A stretch of 5,439 nt of DNA. It comes from an uncultured Oscillospiraceae bacterium (GTDB lineage Bacteria; Bacillota; Clostridia; Oscillospirales; Ruminococcaceae). The position numbers were made by a program, and so were the translations under genes. Of this stretch, positions 1 to 5,439 are shown piece by piece (the first letter of the stretch is position 1; every line of letters starts with the position of its first letter). Below the pieces are notes generated by a model that was not told the origin of the DNA, ran no database searches, and was given only the letters and a program-made list of their open reading frames with translations. The stretch lies in assembly GCA_934462925.1 (NCBI GenBank), contig CAKSIT010000033.1, positions 1 through 5,439 on the forward strand, in the 5' to 3' direction.

Positions 1-77
1 TCCTCCGTAGCTCAGTCGGTAGTAGCACCTGACTGTTAATCAGGGTGTCACTGGTTCAAGTCCAGTCGGGGGAGCCA
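1..77 (+). tRNA. tRNA-Asn (anticodon GUU), CCA encoded
   Basis: The gene folds as a full cloverleaf. The acceptor stem pairs 1-7 with 67-73, with a U-G wobble at 4/70. The anticodon stem pairs 28-32 with 40-44 around the loop CTGTTAA, giving anticodon GTT at 35-37, which reads Asn AAC/AAU codons. The T stem pairs 50-54 with 62-66 around the loop TTCAAGT. Base 74 is the discriminator G and 75-77 is an encoded CCA. The D arm is odd: after GCTC (10-13) the expected GAGC return strand reads GTAGC, so there is one extra T at 23. The stem therefore has a bulged U, or only three pairs. The RNA is 74 nt before CCA, where 73 would be expected. Identity is secure, full function slightly less so. A terminator follows directly. 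Confidence 0.95.
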
Positions 78-82
78 GCTCG

Positions 83-126
83 AGCGCCTCAATACGCTTA
101 TCGCGCGTTGAGGCGCTTTTCTTTTT
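83..126 (+). terminator. Rho-independent terminator of the tRNA unit
   Basis: A perfect 10-bp stem, AGCGCCTCAA at 83-92 with TTGAGGCGCT at 108-117, encloses a 15-nt loop. Within the loop CGC (95-97) can pair with GCG (103-105). The stem is followed by a T-rich tract at 117-126 interrupted by one C. It starts six bases after the tRNA CCA end, so it most likely ends the tRNA transcript. The U-tract lies on the + strand side only. Confidence 0.92.
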
Positions 127-134
127 GCACATTT

Positions 135-164
135 TTGCCTTCGCTGAAATCCATATCGTATAGC
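135..164 (+). promoter_or_regulatory. Possible weak promoter upstream of the structured intergenic segment
   Basis: TTGCCT at 135-140 and TATAGC at 159-164 are separated by 18 bases. Each resembles, with mismatches, the SigA -35 and -10 boxes. A start site placed by this pair would fall near 170, which is almost exactly where the closing stem of the structured segment begins (167). That coincidence is the main reason to list it. The boxes alone are weak and could arise by chance. Confidence 0.25.
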
Positions 165-166
165 AT

Positions 167-394
167 AGCCTGCTTTAAAGCCGCAGACGCACAGTTTGCG
201 GCTCTTTTCGTATATAATAACCTCGGGTGCGTACCAAGGTTTTATGCCGTCAGAGCCGCTATATGTCCTCTAAACAATGCTGTCATGTGCCAACCCAAGC
301 CCACTTTTTCGGGCTTGCTCCCACGAACGTTGACGCCATACCCCACAGCCGCCGCGCTCCCTCAAACGCTGAATGCGTTTAAAGCAAGCTTTTC
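167..394 (+). ncRNA. Candidate structured RNA (or small inverted-repeat element), unidentified
   Basis: This stretch has no credible protein gene but strong internal pairing. Bases 167-179 pair with 378-390, with one C-A mismatch at 170/387, making a closing stem. Inside lie a hairpin 179-185/197-203 (AGCCGCA/TGCGGCT), a hairpin 219-223/237-241 extended by GGT/ACC, a long-range stem 243-252/331-340 with nine of ten pairs, a hairpin 296-302/311-317 (CAAGCCC/GGGCTTG), and a hairpin 364-369/375-380. The first and last hairpins share bases with the closing stem, so they are alternatives to its inner part. TTTT follows the closing stem on the + strand. The rod-like outline and roughly 225-nt length recall 6S RNA, but I do not recognise conserved 6S sequence and cannot confirm a family. 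Strand is uncertain: the 170/387 pair becomes G-U on the minus strand, whereas the 253/330 pair is G-U on the plus strand. A MITE with imperfect terminal inverted repeats is the main alternative; no target-site duplication is evident. Confidence 0.3.
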
Positions 395-425
395 CAAATA
401 TAAGGTACAAATCTTCGTAAAGTTA

Positions 426-454
426 TTGACAAATCCCCAAAATCTCAGTATAAT
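426..454 (+). promoter_or_regulatory. Consensus SigA promoter for the large surface-protein gene
   Basis: TTGACA at 426-431 and TATAAT at 449-454 are both perfect matches to the housekeeping sigma factor consensus and are separated by the optimal 17 bases. The surroundings are AT-rich. The expected transcription start is about 460-462, giving a leader of about 57 bases before the start codon at 518. Such a strong core promoter suggests high basal transcription unless a repressor or leader element limits it. No clear operator palindrome overlaps it. Confidence 0.9.
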
Positions 455-479
455 ATAAAATGTAATGGTATGGCTAAAA

Positions 480-499
480 GGGCTTTGTTTAGCAAGCCC
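480..499 (+). promoter_or_regulatory. Leader-RNA hairpin upstream of the ribosome binding site
   Basis: GGGCTT at 480-485 pairs perfectly with AAGCCC at 494-499 around an 8-base loop, within the roughly 57-base leader. No T-run follows, so it is not a terminator. It lies eight bases before the Shine-Dalgarno sequence and leaves that sequence free. It may stabilise the 5' end or help define ribosome access. The same complementary words, CAAGCCC and GGGCTTG, form the hairpin at 296-317. The fold is clear; any role is inference. Confidence 0.4.
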
Positions 500-506
500 G
501 AACATT

Positions 507-512
507 GGGAGG
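507..512 (+). promoter_or_regulatory. Shine-Dalgarno sequence deciding the start at 518
   Basis: GGGAGG is a strong anti-16S match, five bases before ATG at 518. It settles the start choice: an in-frame ATG at 470 would add 16 N-terminal residues but has no ribosome binding site and lies only about ten bases from the predicted transcription start. The 518 start also yields a standard signal peptide. Confidence 0.85.
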
Positions 513-517
513 TACAT

Positions 518-3500
518 ATGACAAAAACGAGAAATCGGCTGATTTCAGTCGGGATTGCATTGCTGGTGCTTATTGCAGCGGCATTGTTTATCATTCCGCA
601 GAAAACGGCAGGCGCGGAATCATGGATTGATTCGGCGACGAAATTTGCAGGCGGCGACGGCACGCAGGGTACGCCTTATCAGATATCGAGCGCCGAGGAG
701 CTTGCTTATCTGGCGATGATGGTGAACGGCGGTGAAACCTATGATGGTAAATATTTTGAGCTTACCGCCGCCAACATCGACCTTTACGGCAAGGAATGGA
801 CGCCGATAGGAACGAGCGACAAACAGTTCCTCGGCGAGTTTAACGGCAACGGGAACACTATAAGCAATCTGACGATAAGCGGCGGCGACAACTTAGGTTT
901 GTTCGCATACAGCAGCGGCGAGATTAAAAGCGTTTACCTTGATAATGTAAATATCACAACAAGTTTGAATGCGGGGAACGCAGGCGGCGTATGCGCGTTC
1001 AACAACGGCACTATCGATGGCTGCGGCGTTTTAAGCGGAGCTATCAGTTGCGCCAGCAGTAACGGCGGTCAGCTCGGCGGTATCAGCAAGGAGAACAGCG
1101 GCACAATCAGCCGTTGCTTTAGTAATGCGGCAATAAAAGGCGCAAACAGCGCAGGTATTGTTTACGTCAATAGAGGGAATGGCGTCGTACAAAATTGCTA
1201 TAACGCCGGCACGATTGAAGGCTTATCCACCGCAGGCGGAATAAGCAATAACAATTATGGTAAAATCACAACTTGCCTGAATCTCGGAGAAATAATCGCC
1301 AAAGACGTAACCGATGAAGACGGCTACGTTGAGAAAAGGGGTTTCGGCATTTGCGCCATGAATCAACCTGGCGCTTCGCTGGAAAACTGCTACAGCGACA
1401 GCGATGTATGCCCCAAAGAGCTTTTCGGCGGTTTTAGAAATACTACAGTTTACTACAAAACCACCGCGGAGCTTTGCGACAGCTCTTTCCTTAACGACTT
1501 AAATTCTAATTGGGAATCCGGCTCAGAGAGCGGCGAAACAAACGGCAGATATAGGACTGCAATCTATACTTACCCGAGCCTTAAAGGCGTTGGAACTGCT
1601 GCGACAAGAAAAGGCGGGCAGACATACGATTTCAGCGTTGGCGCTATAGGCAAAAAATTTGAAGACTTTACGTATATCGAAAAGCCGGAGGATTTCAAGA
1701 ATATCGCGAAAAATCTTTCGGGGAATTATGTACTCAAGACTGATATCGACTTTAAGGGCGAGGTGATAGAACCCATCGGCGACTCCGAGTCAGTTACAGG
1801 CTCAGGGCTTTCCGCGCCGTTTAGCGGCAATTTCAGCGGCGACGGTCACAAAATCTTGAACGTGACAGTTAAACGTGAACTCGGGTCGCATTCCGGCTTG
1901 TTCGGCGCTAACAAAGGCACGATTATTAACCTTGCCGTTGAGGCAGATGTAAGCGGAACGGCATATGTCGGCGGTATCTGCGCTTCTAATGAAAGCGGCG
2001 GCCGTATTGCCGACTGCTCGTTCAGCGGAACTGTAAACGGCACTAAAAGCTATGTCGGCGGAATCTGCGGCGAGAACAAAGGCGGGATTTTGCGCTGCGC
2101 GGCGGACGGCACGGTAAGCGGCGATAGCAGCGTCGGCGGTATTTGCGGCAGCAATAGCGGCGGAGATATCGAAAACTGCTTAAATTCAAGCGATGTAACG
2201 CGTAAATCTTCCAACGGAAACATCGGCGGAATTGTCGGCGAGTCCGTAGACAATTCAACTGTTAATTATTGCATAAGCGTTGGCAAGACTGCCGGCGCAG
2301 GCAGTACTTATATTGGCGGCGTTTGCGGGTACGCGTATCGCGCCACAATAACAAACAGCTATTTTGACAGCGAGGTAAGCGCAGGGCTTAAAGCGATTTA
2401 TGACGCTTTTGACGACCGCGATACCGAAACGTTAAAGGGTCTGACAACCGCCGGGCTTAGCGGCGAACTTCCGACTGACTTTGCCGACAAAGTATGGCAG
2501 GCGGGACGCAGTGAAGTGACTGCCATAGACGGCAGAGCAGGCACAAGGACGGCAACATATATCAGCCTTAAGAACGTTGGCACGCCCAAGGTTCTGGAAT
2601 CAACGCCCGTATATAACTTCAGCCTTGACGGCACGGTAACATGGGAAACATATGAGCCTGTCGCTTCGGTTGGGGATTTCAGGAAAATTGATGAAAATCT
2701 TTCCGGAAACTACGTTCTTGCCGGAAATATCAATTTTGGCTGCAACAATTATCTTCCCATAGCATATAAGAGCGGCACTTCCTTTACGGGAAAGTTCAGC
2801 GGCAACGGGCATACCATCAGTAATATCAAAGTGGAATATACTGATGATTTAGTCGGTCTGTTCGGAACGAACAAGGGTCTGATAATGAACCTCGCTGTAA
2901 GCGGCGAAGTTACCGGCGAGGGGTATATCGGCGGTATCTGCGCAAAGAATGAAGGCACGATTTACAGCTGCTCCTTTGACGGTGAAGTAAAGCAATTGGC
3001 GAGCACGCTGCGTGAAGGCAAGGTTGGCGGTATATGCGGCATAAACTATGCCACAATATCCAACTGCTTTAACTCGGCTGATGTAAGCGGTAAGAATTAT
3101 ATAGGCGGCATTTGCGGAGAAATGTATGGTAAAGACCCTGTAGTCGTATATTGTGTAAGCGTTGGCAAGGTCAGCGGTTTCACAAGCTCTGCAATTGTCG
3201 GCGGTATCTGCGGAATTGGCAACGGCGTCTCCTATGGCGTCAGCTCAGAATTGAGCCATTGCCGGTTTGACATGGATGTCAGCGGGTCGATAAACCTTAT
3301 CAATAACGGGGATAAAATAACTAAAAGAGGCGATAATGACTCCTGCAGAACCGAGACCCTTTGCAGCAATGAAATCGGCAGCTTCAACCCCGATATCTGG
3401 AATGCAGGAAAGGGAGTTGTTGTTACTCCCGACGCAAAAGACGGCAAATTCGGCACAAAAACCTGCTATTATATGAGCCTTAAGTGCTTCGGCGAACCTA

Positions 3501-5439
3501 AGCCCATTACCGGATATGTCTATAACTTCGCCTTTGCAGGCGGCGACGCCGACTGGCAGCCCTACATCCTTATCAGTTCAGAAAATGTTTTTCGTACCTA
3601 TTGGCAGTGGGACGTGAAGTGGTCTGAAAATTTCGTTCTCGGCGACGATATAACCCTTGCTTATTCTCTGGCGCCTAGTGATTTAATTCCGACGAGCCTG
3701 AGTACGGGTACGTTCAGCGGCATGTTCAGCGGCAACGGTCACACTGTAACCCTGACAGACGGCAGCACCTGTGGACTGTTTGGCACAAACAAGGGTACTA
3801 TCATTAACCTTGCGGTCAAGGGCAATATTGACAGCTCGCTGGGGAGCAACATGCGTAATTATTCCGGCGGTATCTGCGCAGTAAATGACGGTACGATTTA
3901 CGGCTGCTCCTTTGAAGGAAAAATTTATGGCGGTGCAAACAATACCGGCGCTGTCTGCGGTCTTAATAACAAAACGATCAGCAACTGCTTTGCTCTGGCA
4001 AATGTTAAAGCCACGAATGGGCAAGTCGGCGGTATCGCTGCGCTTGGCAAAGAGGATTCTAAGCTGCAAGACTGCTATTTTGTCGGTACTGTAACCACTA
4101 ATGCCACCGGATTGGGAGTGATAAGCGTCACTTCCTCTAAGAATTGCTATTACAACAATGAGGTTTGCCAATTTGACAAAGAAGAAAGCGGCAAGGCTCT
4201 TACAACCCTTGATATGACGTCTAACGGCGCGCTTAAAAAGATGGGTTTTGATGAGAAAATCTGGGAGAAGCGGCTCAACGATACGGAAAACGGCGTTGCA
4301 TATTATCCCTCGCTTAAGGGCAGCACATATGTACCGTCCATTAAGTACACCACAAAGCTTGAGCTTAACCGCGTCGGTGATGAAGAACCTGTTTATGACG
4401 ACGACATTACGTTCACAACAAAGGCGACGATAACCTTTGAAAACGACTATTATGGCGACGATATTTCCGCTGAGGATAATACGGGTTCGTTCAATGCAGA
4501 GGTCGGCGGCAGAAAATATACCATTATAGACAACACGTTTACAGATATAGCGGCTGAAGCGGGCGATGTAATATACAAGCTCATTCATAGCGGGTCTGAT
4601 TATTTCCCCAAGGACTATTATGAGAACTTTGTTGTAAAGGTCGGCATGAAAGCGCTTACAGTATATGAACTTAATGTTGAACTCCCTGATAACAGGACGT
4701 TCAGCAACACGGCAAAGGAAGTTACGGTAACGCCGCAGCCCGACATAAGGGGCGTTGGCGAACTCACCGTAAAGTATTACGATGAGAGCGGCAATCCGCT
4801 CACATCTGCGCCTGTCAACGCAGGCACTTACACATTTAAGATAAGTGCTGCCGTGGGCGACAACTACAAGGCGGCTGCCGACCTTTCAGACGAGAGCTGG
4901 AAGTTTACGATAGAAAAGGCCGCGGCTAAAACGCTTCCCGATACCGAGGTTTCGTACAGGTGGTCAACCGACAAGGATATAACGGTAAACATTGCGGGAC
5001 TTCCCGAGAATATGGGACAGGTAACCGTAGACCGCGCTAAAAAAGATGGTACAATAGTTGCGGGAATTTTCCCGAATACCTGCTATTCCGACGGAAAGCT
5101 CGCTTTCCATCTCGGCCCGAATACTGTTGACGATATAGGCAAGACAGGCACGTTCACAGTTAAGCTTGTTACGGATAACTACGAGAGCGTTACATTTACC
5201 GTTAAGATTAACCTTACCAACAAGGACAATCAGGAAGCGCCCGACCCCGCTGCGTTCGATGTTGTGTTCACGAACGACGGCAGCAATCTTACGGCGACAA
5301 TAAGCACCGCGCTTAAGGGCGTTGAGTACAGCTTTGACGGCACGACATGGAGCGACGTAAATACCACGACTGTGGCTCACCTCGTAGACGTTACAGCGTA
5401 TATCCGCTACGCAGAAACTGACGAACTGAATTTCAGCGA
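518..5439 (+). CDS. Large exported GLUG-repeat / MBG-Ig-like surface protein (3' end outside window)
   Basis: Translation of the whole frame gives 1640 complete codons without a stop; the gene runs off the right edge. Residues 1-33 form a signal peptide: basic T-K-T-R-N-R, a hydrophobic core at about 8-26, and an A-G-A cleavage site before E34. Residues about 57-357, 392-685, 720-989 and 1022-1267 are four homologous modules. Each has a motif like FSGNFSGDGH (positions 104-113, 435-444, 756-765, 1066-1075), then a GLFG-type motif (LGLF at 126-129; GLFG at 460-463, 780-783 and 1086-1089), then Cys-bearing GLUG-like repeats (GGIC plus a later I-x-x-C), then Y-x-S-L-K. GLUG repeats are expected to fold as a right-handed beta-solenoid. 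From about 1270 on the sequence changes to beta-sandwich (MBG/Ig-like) domains, including an AGTYTFKI strand and FTIEKA linker near 1463-1468. No catalytic motif is recognised. The likely role is a cell-surface or secreted binding protein, perhaps an adhesin. LPXTG or SLH anchoring would lie beyond the window. It appears to be transcribed alone from its own promoter. Confidence 0.93.
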   Translation, partial: MTKTRNRLISVGIALLVLIAAALFIIPQKTAGAESWIDSATKFAGGDGTQGTPYQISSAEELAYLAMMVNGGETYDGKYFELTAANIDLYGKEWTPIGTSDKQFLGEFNGNGNTISNLTISGGDNLGLFAYSSGEIKSVYLDNVNITTSLNAGNAGGVCAFNNGTIDGCGVLSGAISCASSNGGQLGGISKENSGTISRCFSNAAIKGANSAGIVYVNRGNGVVQNCYNAGTIEGLSTAGGISNNNYGKITTCLNLGEIIAKDVTDEDGYVEKRGFGICAMNQPGASLENCYSDSDVCPKELFGGFRNTTVYYKTTAELCDSSFLNDLNSNWESGSESGETNGRYRTAIYTYPSLKGVGTAATRKGGQTYDFSVGAIGKKFEDFTYIEKPEDFKNIAKNLSGNYVLKTDIDFKGEVIEPIGDSESVTGSGLSAPFSGNFSGDGHKILNVTVKRELGSHSGLFGANKGTIINLAVEADVSGTAYVGGICASNESGGRIADCSFSGTVNGTKSYVGGICGENKGGILRCAADGTVSGDSSVGGICGSNSGGDIENCLNSSDVTRKSSNGNIGGIVGESVDNSTVNYCISVGKTAGAGSTYIGGVCGYAYRATITNSYFDSEVSAGLKAIYDAFDDRDTETLKGLTTAGLSGELPTDFADKVWQAGRSEVTAIDGRAGTRTATYISLKNVGTPKVLESTPVYNFSLDGTVTWETYEPVASVGDFRKIDENLSGNYVLAGNINFGCNNYLPIAYKSGTSFTGKFSGNGHTISNIKVEYTDDLVGLFGTNKGLIMNLAVSGEVTGEGYIGGICAKNEGTIYSCSFDGEVKQLASTLREGKVGGICGINYATISNCFNSADVSGKNYIGGICGEMYGKDPVVVYCVSVGKVSGFTSSAIVGGICGIGNGVSYGVSSELSHCRFDMDVSGSINLINNGDKITKRGDNDSCRTETLCSNEIGSFNPDIWNAGKGVVVTPDAKDGKFGTKTCYYMSLKCFGEPKPITGYVYNFAFAGGDADWQPYILISSENVFRTYWQWDVKWSENFVLGDDITLAYSLAPSDLIPTSLSTGTFSGMFSGNGHTVTLTDGSTCGLFGTNKGTIINLAVKGNIDSSLGSNMRNYSGGICAVNDGTIYGCSFEGKIYGGANNTGAVCGLNNKTISNCFALANVKATNGQVGGIAALGKEDSKLQDCYFVGTVTTNATGLGVISVTSSKNCYYNNEVCQFDKEESGKALTTLDMTSNGALKKMGFDEKIWEKRLNDTENGVAYYPSLKGSTYVPSIKYTTKLELNRVGDEEPVYDDDITFTTKATITFENDYYGDDISAEDNTGSFNAEVGGRKYTIIDNTFTDIAAEAGDVIYKLIHSGSDYFPKDYYENFVVKVGMKALTVYELNVELPDNRTFSNTAKEVTVTPQPDIRGVGELTVKYYDESGNPLTSAPVNAGTYTFKISAAVGDNYKAAADLSDESWKFTIEKAAAKTLPDTEVSYRWSTDKDITVNIAGLPENMGQVTVDRAKKDGTIVAGIFPNTCYSDGKLAFHLGPNTVDDIGKTGTFTVKLVTDNYESVTFTVKINLTNKDNQEAPDPAAFDVVFTNDGSNLTATISTALKGVEYSFDGTTWSDVNTTTVAHLVDVTAYIRYAETDELNFS
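686..1588 (+). repeat. Module A of the GLUG super-repeat (residues 57-357)
   Basis: This first module has the classic GLUG-protein lead-in: S-S-A-E-E-L-A-Y-L at 57-65, N-I-D-L near 86-89, and W-T-P-I-G at 94-98. The F-x-G-x-F-N-G-N-G-N motif (104-113) has Asn where the later modules have His. Four or five GLUG-like repeats with cysteines at 159, 169, 178, 200, 227, 253, 279 and 291 follow. The module ends in Y-P-S-L-K-G (352-357). It is the only copy with the full W-x-P-I-G signature, so it may be closest to the ancestral form. Confidence 0.8.
1691..2572 (+). repeat. Module B of the GLUG super-repeat (residues 392-685)
   Basis: The module opens with D-F-K-N-I and NLSGNYVL (399-406), then E-P-I-G (418-421), FSGNFSGDGH (435-444) and GLFG (460-463). 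The best-preserved GLUG ladder in the window follows, with paired cysteines at 488/500, 517/527 and 543/554, then 585 and 603. The closing motif Y-I-S-L-K is at 681-685. Spacing from N113 of module A to H444 is 331 residues. Confidence 0.82.
2675..3484 (+). repeat. Module C of the GLUG super-repeat (residues 720-989)
   Basis: The module opens with D-F-R-K-I and an exact second copy of NLSGNYVL (727-734). L-P-I-A (746-749) replaces the usual P-I-G. F-T-G-K-F-S-G-N-G-H (756-765) and GLFG (780-783) follow, then GGIC repeats and the closing Y-M-S-L-K (985-989). H444 to H765 is 321 residues. At the DNA level it shares words such as TTCAGCGGCAACGG with module D. Confidence 0.82.
3581..4318 (+). repeat. 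Module D of the GLUG super-repeat (residues 1022-1267), shortened
   Basis: This is the most divergent and shortest copy. NLSGNYVL has become S-E-N-F-V-L (1036-1041), the P-I-G element is gone, and the lead-in is Trp-rich (W1013, W1029, W1031, W1035). FSGMFSGNGH (1066-1075), CGLFG (1085-1089) and the GGIC ladder remain, and the module closes with Y-P-S-L-K (1263-1267). H765 to H1075 is 310 residues. It is the last solenoid block before the Ig-like stalk. Confidence 0.78.
4319..5439 (+). other. C-terminal MBG/Ig-like domain array of the surface protein (incomplete)
   Basis: From residue about 1268 the GLUG pattern and cysteines stop (one Cys, C1522, remains) and the composition becomes typical of beta-sandwich stalk domains. 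About four units can be separated. Unit one (about 1273-1382) is Ig-like. Unit two (about 1383-1468) has VKYYDESGNPL, NAGTYTFKI, GDNYKAA and FTIEKA, the MBG-type signature. Unit three (about 1469-1570) ends GKTGTFTVKL, DNYESVTFTV, NLTNKD. Unit four (from about 1575) contains YSFDGTTWSD (1604-1613), a motif common in clostridial surface proteins. This region probably extends the solenoid away from the cell wall. The anchoring end is not in the window. Unit boundaries are estimates by eye. Confidence 0.65.

Noticed and set aside
179..209. Hairpin with CTTTTC as a second tRNA terminator
   Set aside because: The 7-bp stem has an 11-base loop and only four T after a C. The terminator at 83-126 already suffices, and this hairpin fits better as part of the larger fold.
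213..218. TATAAT hexamer as a second promoter
   Set aside because: No acceptable -35 box lies 15-19 bases upstream, and the hexamer sits in a stretch linking two stems of the structured segment.
45..458. 137-codon + strand frame covering the tRNA, terminator and intergenic DNA
   Set aside because: It starts inside the tRNA, reads through a strong terminator and into the promoter, has no ribosome binding site, and its product resembles no protein family.
470..517. In-frame upstream ATG at 470 as the start of the surface protein
   Set aside because: No Shine-Dalgarno sequence precedes it and it sits about ten bases after the predicted transcript start. The ATG at 518 has GGGAGG at ideal spacing and gives a normal signal peptide.
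461..517. Cyclic-di-GMP or other riboswitch in the leader
   Set aside because: The leader is only about 57 bases with a single simple hairpin, too short for known riboswitch aptamers, and no conserved aptamer motif is present.
2043..2258. Two overlapping minus-strand frames inside module B, one Arg-rich and one Pro-rich
   Set aside because: Their biased composition is the direct reflection of the repeated Gly/Ala/Cys codons of the GLUG repeats on the other strand.
686..4318. CRISPR array suggested by regularly spaced similar DNA words
   Set aside because: The words are in-frame codons of protein repeats at irregular spacing, with diverged flanks and no identical repeat-spacer structure.
3683..4588. 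301-codon open frame on the minus strand
   Set aside because: It lies wholly inside module D and the start of the Ig-like array of the + strand gene, whose translation matches repeat families throughout. The antisense product shows no recognisable domain, and codon bias of the sense gene can keep this antisense frame open.
4964..5380. 138-codon minus-strand frame in the C-terminal domain region
   Set aside because: It is antisense to well-formed MBG/Ig-like domains, has no recognisable motif, and is best explained as a shadow of the sense codon pattern.

Overview
The window reads as chromosomal DNA from a low-to-mid GC Gram-positive anaerobe, most likely a Clostridia member of the gut type (Oscillospirales/Lachnospirales-like). 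The grounds are a tRNA-Asn with an encoded CCA end, a consensus SigA-type promoter, a strong GGGAGG ribosome binding site, and a very long exported protein built from GLUG-like repeats followed by MBG/Ig-like domains, an architecture common in gut Clostridia. The taxonomic call is inference; no marker gene is present.

Layout, left to right. Bases 1-77 are a tRNA-Asn(GUU) gene with a one-base insertion in the D arm. A strong Rho-independent terminator at 83-126 closes that unit. Bases 127-425 hold no believable protein gene, but they are unusually rich in self-complementary segments. A 13-position closing stem (167-179 with 378-390) encloses several hairpins, so this may be a structured non-coding RNA or a small inverted-repeat element. 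A perfect TTGACA-17-TATAAT promoter (426-454) then drives a short leader containing a hairpin and a strong Shine-Dalgarno sequence.

Everything from 518 to the right edge is one uninterrupted reading frame of at least 1640 codons, open at the window end, so its C-terminus and anchoring signal are not visible. It begins with a signal peptide. Four tandem modules of about 310-330 residues follow, each with a lead-in, an F-G-x-F-x-G-x-G-H/N motif, a GLFG-type motif, several Cys-containing GLUG-like repeats and a closing Y-x-S-L-K motif. The frame continues into an array of MBG/Ig-like beta-sandwich domains. The product is probably a large surface or secreted protein, perhaps an adhesin. Its most striking trait is the cysteine pattern: 39 of 40 cysteines lie in the GLUG region, mostly at two fixed positions per repeat.

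No enzyme, defence system, CRISPR array or mobile-element gene is visible. All other open frames, including a 301-codon antisense frame at 3683-4588, are best explained as shadows of the large gene or as chance frames in the intergenic region.
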